NCBI GenBank assembly: GCA_964425255.1
Contig: CAYRMV010000056.1
Location: 1 to 19,319 of the forward strand
Source of the DNA: CAYRMV01 sp964425255
GTDB taxonomy: Bacteria > Bacteroidota > Bacteroidia > Flavobacteriales_D > Crocinitomicaceae
Direction: 5' to 3'
Length of the DNA: 19,319 nt
The translations under genes were made by a program, and so were the position numbers. The first letter of the stretch is position 1, and each line of letters begins with the position of its first letter. Shown in pieces: positions 15,595 through 19,319 of this stretch. Under the pieces are notes generated by a model. The model saw only the letters and a program-made list of their open reading frames with translations, did not search any database and was not told the DNA's origin.

Positions 15595-16510
15595 TTTTCT
15601 TGGGTTAATCTTAGTTTTTGTGGCTTGTCAAAACCAAGCGGCGAAAGATGTCCAAGAACAAACCATTTCCAATAAAACAGTTCAACCTTTTGCTTTGCCT
15701 CATCTTCCGAAAAAAATGAGTTTTGCGAATCAAGTTGTTTCCCTAGAAGACGAGGATATTCTTGAGCGTTTGGATCGTGAAATTTTGATAAATGCGTATT
15801 ATCAATCTGCTACAACGCAAATATTTAAACGAGCAAACCGCTGGTTCCCCTTGATCGAACAAATTTTGAAAGAGGAAAATGTACCCGATGATTTTAAGTA
15901 TCTAGCTGTAATCGAAAGTAGTTTGATGCAAGCAGAGAGTCCTGCTGGAGCAGAAGGATTTTGGCAATTTATGCCTAAAACAGCCAAAGAATATGATTTG
16001 GAAATATCATCCGAAATTGACGAACGTTTGCATGTCGAGAAAAGTACCCGAGCGGCTTGTGCGTACCTGAAAAAAGCCAAAGACACACTAAAAGATTGGA
16101 TTTCTGCTGCTGCTTCCTACAACCGCGGAATGGGTGGGGTTCGAAGTGATATGCGCTGGCAAGGTACGGATCATTATTTTGATACCGATCAAAACAGTGA
16201 AACCGGACGCTATGTTTTTCGGATTTTGGCCATGAAATTGATTTTTGAAAACCCAGAAGAGTATGGTTTTGCTGTGAAATACATGCAACTCTATGAACCA
16301 TTCGAAACACGAACTGTTGTAGTTTCTGAATCCATTCCCAATTTAGCTCTTTGGGCAAAAGAGCAAGGAATCAACTTCAAAATTTTGACCAAATTAAATC
16401 CATGGTTGAAAGCAAATCGTTTGACCGTAAAATCTAAAACTTATACCTTACTTTTGCCTACTGAAAATGAAAATCTAAAACCTTATCGATCTTATTCGAT
16501 AGCAAATTGA
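15578..16510 (+). CDS. Lytic transglycosylase lipoprotein (SLT/GH23) with LysM-like C-terminus
   Basis: A 310-residue lipoprotein: signal sequence MKQLLSFLGLILVFVAC with lipobox cysteine C17. The SLT domain (about 82-215) has AVIESSLMQAESPAGAEGFWQFMP with the expected catalytic glutamate E113 and the following serine, then AAASYNRGMGGVR (about 177-189). These are motifs of MltD-like GH23 enzymes that cut the MurNAc-GlcNAc bond with anhydro-product formation. The last part (about 243-295, VVVSESIPNLALWAKEQGI to KTYTLLLP) looks like one degenerate LysM repeat. The ATG lies inside the WecA-like gene (17-base overlap), so it belongs to the polysaccharide operon. It may open the peptidoglycan for the export channel, which is inference. 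The outer membrane inner leaflet is the expected location. Confidence 0.9.
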   Translation: MKQLLSFLGLILVFVACQNQAAKDVQEQTISNKTVQPFALPHLPKKMSFANQVVSLEDEDILERLDREILINAYYQSATTQIFKRANRWFPLIEQILKEENVPDDFKYLAVIESSLMQAESPAGAEGFWQFMPKTAKEYDLEISSEIDERLHVEKSTRAACAYLKKAKDTLKDWISAAASYNRGMGGVRSDMRWQGTDHYFDTDQNSETGRYVFRILAMKLIFENPEEYGFAVKYMQLYEPFETRTVVVSESIPNLALWAKEQGINFKILTKLNPWLKANRLTVKSKTYTLLLPTENENLKPYRSYSIAN

Positions 16511-16544
16511 TTGAAATTTTTACATACATCTCGAAACGAGTACA

Positions 16545-19319
16545 ATGGAAGAAAAAATAGAGAACGAACAAAAATATATTGACGTTTTTGGCGCCCGTGA
16601 ACACAACTTGAAAAATGTCGATTTACGGATTCCTAGGAACAAACTGGTAGTTTTTACTGGTCTTTCAGGTTCTGGGAAATCTTCCTTGGCTTTTGATACC
16701 ATTTTTGCTGAAGGACAGCGTCGCTATATTGAAACTTTCTCGTCGTATGCTCGCCAGTTTTTGGGAGGTTTGGAACGCCCGGATGTGGATAAAATTGATG
16801 GCTTAAGCCCAGTAATTTCTATTGAACAAAAAACCGTTTCTCGTTCACCGAGATCAACCGTTGGTACAATTACGGAAATTTATGATTTTCTCCGTTTACT
16901 TTTTGCTCGAGTTGGAACAGCTATCTCGTATGAAACGGGCGAAAAAATGGTCAAATATTCCGATGACCAAATTGTGGATTTGATCCTGTCTCAATTTGCA
17001 GGAAAAAAGGTTTTTTTACTCGCTCCAAAAATCAAAGGACGAAAAGGTCATTACCGTGAATTGTTTGAGCAAATCCGGAAAATGGGCTACTCCAAAGTCC
17101 GTGTGGATGGGAAAGTGGTCGATATCGAAAGCGGAATGAAACTCGATCGCTATAAAATTCACGATATTGAAGTTGTGATTGATCGCTTATTGGTTGAAGA
17201 CAAGGATCGAAAAAGGATGTATGATTCCGTGCTTACCGCCATGAAACAAGGTGGAAAAGCGATGATGGTGATGGATTTTGAAACCGAACAAGTGCGCCAT
17301 TTCAGCCGTTTGTTGATGTGTCCAACCACTGGAATTAGTTATCCAGAGCCTGAGCCGAGTTTGTTTTCGTTCAATTCACCCTATGGAGCTTGTCCTACTT
17401 GCAGTGGTTTGGGCGAAGTTTCCGAAGTGGACATGGAGAAGATTATTCCAGACCCAAAATTATCCATCAAAAAAGGCGGTTTAGCTCCTTTAGGCGAATA
17501 CAAGCGCACGTGGATTTTTGAAAAATTAGATCAATACTTAACGCAAGAAGGTTATTCGTTGAACACTGCTTTGCAGGATATTCCCGAAGATGTGATGCGG
17601 GTTTTGTTGCACGGAAACGATGGTTTGGAACGCTCTGCAAAAGATAAATCGATTGTTTTTGAAGGCGTGGTGAATTTTCTTTCGCGTCATTCGGATGAAA
17701 GTTCGGCTGCGATACAACGTTGGGCACAGTCGTTTATGAATCGGGTTGTTTGTCCCGAATGCAACGGAACAAGACTCAAGAAAGAAGCACATTTTTTCCG
17801 AATAGCTGGAAAACACATCGGCGATTTGGCTCAAATGGACATTCGTGAATTAGCAACTTGGTTTTTAGAAGTGGAAGTTCAGTTGACCGAATCCGAATTG
17901 CTGATTGCCAAAGAAATCTTGAAAGAAATCAACGATCGTTTGCGCTTCATTTTGGAAGTTGGATTGGATTATTTGACCTTACATCGATCGGCAAAAACCT
18001 TATCAGGTGGTGAAGCACAACGCATACGTTTGGCTACGCAAATTGGTTCTGAATTGATGAATGTGTTGTACGTTTTGGACGAACCCAGCATCGGATTGCA
18101 TCAGCGAGATAATACGCGTCTCATCAATTCCTTGAAAAAATTGCGCGACACCGGAAATTCGGTGATTGTGGTTGAACACGACAAAGAAATGATTGAAGCA
18201 GCAGATTATGTGGTGGACATTGGACCTGGAGCAGGAATTCACGGCGGACAAATTGTGAATGCAGCTCCGTATAGTGAGTTAACAACAACCAATTCATTCA
18301 CCACCAAATATTTGACAGGTGAAATGAAGATTGAAATCCCGAAAAAACGCCGCAAAGGAAATGGGAAGAAAATCAGTTTGCTAGGAGCAACAGGGCATAA
18401 TTTACAAAATGTTGATTTGCATATCCCATTGGGAACATTCACCTGCGTAACGGGCGTTTCTGGAAGTGGAAAATCAACGCTAATCAATCAGACCTTGTAT
18501 CCGATTTTGAATGCACACATTTACAACGGGGTAAAAAAACCGATGCCTTATAAAAAAATCGAAGGCTTGGAACACATTGACAAAGTCATCGAAATAGATC
18601 AAAGCCCCATTGGACGAACACCGCGCTCCAATCCAGCAACTTACACGAATGTTTTCTCTGAAATTCGTTCACTTTTTGCAAGTATGCCAGAAGCACAAAT
18701 TCGGGGATACAAACCCGGACGCTTTTCATTTAATGTCGCCGGTGGACGATGTGAAACGTGCGGTGGAGCAGGAGTGAAGGTCATAGAAATGAACTTTTTA
18801 CCCGATGTATATGTGCATTGCGATAGTTGTCAAGGCAAACGCTACAACCGCGAAACGTTGGAAGTGCGTTTCAAAGGAAAATCCATCAGCGATGTGTTGG
18901 AAATGACGATCGAAGATGCAGCAGTATTTTTTGATAAAATTCCCAAAATTCATCGGGTTTTAGCAACCTTGGTTTCCGTTGGATTGGGATATGTAAAATT
19001 AGGTCAACCTTCCACCACTTTATCTGGAGGAGAAGCACAACGCATTAAACTCGCTACGGAATTATCAAAAAAAGGAACTGGAAACACGTTTTACATCCTC
19101 GATGAGCCTTCCACAGGCTTGCATTTTGAAGACATCCGCATGTTGCTCGAAGTACTCCAACGCTTGGTGGAAGAAGGAAACACCGTTTTGGTCATCGAGC
19201 ACAACTTAGACATTGTCAAAGTAGCGGATTACATTGTAGATATCGGTCCCGAAGGCGGAAAAGGCGGCGGAAAAGTTGTTTTTGCCGGAACACCCGAAAA
19301 GATGATTGCCCAAGCACAG
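16545..19319 (+). CDS. uvrA: Excinuclease ABC subunit A, 3' end cut by the window
   Basis: The frame is open for 925 codons to the right edge, and UvrA proteins are usually about 930-950 residues, so only a short tail is missing. UvrA is the damage-recognising ATPase dimer of nucleotide excision repair. Two ABC modules are seen: Walker A GLSGSGKSS (39-47, K45) with signature LSGGEAQR (486-493), and Walker A GVSGSGKST (637-645, K643) with signature LSGGEAQR (826-833), each followed by a LDEPS Walker B. Cysteine pairs occur at C283/C286, C403/C406 and in the C-terminal zinc finger C736/C739-C759/C762. The first zinc module has CPTT at 259-262, so its second cysteine is a threonine. The ATG at 16545 lies 34 bases after the transglycosylase stop, without an obvious promoter or terminator between them, so read-through from the polysaccharide operon is likely. 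Confidence 0.96.
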   Translation, partial: MEEKIENEQKYIDVFGAREHNLKNVDLRIPRNKLVVFTGLSGSGKSSLAFDTIFAEGQRRYIETFSSYARQFLGGLERPDVDKIDGLSPVISIEQKTVSRSPRSTVGTITEIYDFLRLLFARVGTAISYETGEKMVKYSDDQIVDLILSQFAGKKVFLLAPKIKGRKGHYRELFEQIRKMGYSKVRVDGKVVDIESGMKLDRYKIHDIEVVIDRLLVEDKDRKRMYDSVLTAMKQGGKAMMVMDFETEQVRHFSRLLMCPTTGISYPEPEPSLFSFNSPYGACPTCSGLGEVSEVDMEKIIPDPKLSIKKGGLAPLGEYKRTWIFEKLDQYLTQEGYSLNTALQDIPEDVMRVLLHGNDGLERSAKDKSIVFEGVVNFLSRHSDESSAAIQRWAQSFMNRVVCPECNGTRLKKEAHFFRIAGKHIGDLAQMDIRELATWFLEVEVQLTESELLIAKEILKEINDRLRFILEVGLDYLTLHRSAKTLSGGEAQRIRLATQIGSELMNVLYVLDEPSIGLHQRDNTRLINSLKKLRDTGNSVIVVEHDKEMIEAADYVVDIGPGAGIHGGQIVNAAPYSELTTTNSFTTKYLTGEMKIEIPKKRRKGNGKKISLLGATGHNLQNVDLHIPLGTFTCVTGVSGSGKSTLINQTLYPILNAHIYNGVKKPMPYKKIEGLEHIDKVIEIDQSPIGRTPRSNPATYTNVFSEIRSLFASMPEAQIRGYKPGRFSFNVAGGRCETCGGAGVKVIEMNFLPDVYVHCDSCQGKRYNRETLEVRFKGKSISDVLEMTIEDAAVFFDKIPKIHRVLATLVSVGLGYVKLGQPSTTLSGGEAQRIKLATELSKKGTGNTFYILDEPSTGLHFEDIRMLLEVLQRLVEEGNTVLVIEHNLDIVKVADYIVDIGPEGGKGGGKVVFAGTPEKMIAQAQ

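Noticed and set aside
15975..16358. A 127-codon minus-strand frame under the transglycosylase gene
   Set aside because: Shadow of a gene with clear SLT motifs; no signal peptide or motif of its own.
16530..16540. CTCG-AAA-CGAG inverted repeat before uvrA
   Set aside because: A 4-bp stem with a 3-base loop and no T-tract; too short to call a terminator or a LexA-type operator.
1..19319. CRISPR arrays, insertion sequences, integrases, tRNA/rRNA genes, riboswitches
   Set aside because: Reading both strands I found no spaced direct repeats, transposase or integrase motifs, cloverleaf patterns or known riboswitch cores. The only tandem repeat is the coding Tyr-Gly tract.

Overview
The window looks like a chromosomal segment of a Bacteroidota bacterium, most likely Flavobacteriales (a Crocinitomicaceae/Fluviicola-type genome would fit, but that is inference). 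The reasons are low GC, a secreted protein with a C-terminal type IX secretion (T9SS) type A sorting domain, a PorE-like OmpA protein, starts without Shine-Dalgarno sequences, and one clean Bacteroidota promoter (TTG-N19-TAAGTTTG). Coding density is very high: there is no gene-free stretch over 300 bases, and I see no tRNA, rRNA, CRISPR array, insertion sequence or phage gene.

Left part, all minus strand (1-6867): the N-terminal end of purM (cut by the window edge); a PorE-like TPR/beta-propeller/OmpA outer-membrane protein with a strong intrinsic terminator after it; and a compact operon, read right to left, of a membrane-anchored triple-PASTA protein, a T9SS-sorted secreted protein and an RluD-type pseudouridine synthase. 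The last two genes share one base (TAATG).

Middle (7026-9461): ddl (D-Ala-D-Ala ligase, plus strand) diverges from the PASTA operon. It converges, with a 12-base tail-to-tail overlap, on dacB (PBP4, a D-Ala-D-Ala carboxypeptidase/endopeptidase, minus strand). The enzymes that make and cleave the D-Ala-D-Ala bond are therefore direct neighbours.

Right part, all plus strand (9605 to the end): an exopolysaccharide operon with almost no spacing: GT4 glycosyltransferase, Wza-type export lipoprotein, Wzc-type tyrosine autokinase/chain-length regulator with a striking (Tyr-Gly)7 tail, RmlC epimerase, WecA/TagO-type initiating phosphoglycosyltransferase, and a lytic transglycosylase lipoprotein. uvrA follows 34 bases later and runs off the window about 925 codons in. 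Flippase (Wzx), polymerase (Wzy) and the other dTDP-rhamnose genes are not in the window.

The shared theme is the cell envelope: peptidoglycan precursor synthesis (ddl), modification (dacB, transglycosylase), sensing or binding (PASTA, OmpA domain) and surface polysaccharide assembly. I found no clearly new defence or mobile system. The most unusual features are the hexanucleotide-encoded Tyr-Gly tail of the kinase, the secreted protein embedded in the PASTA-rluD operon, and the transglycosylase fused by overlap to the polysaccharide operon.
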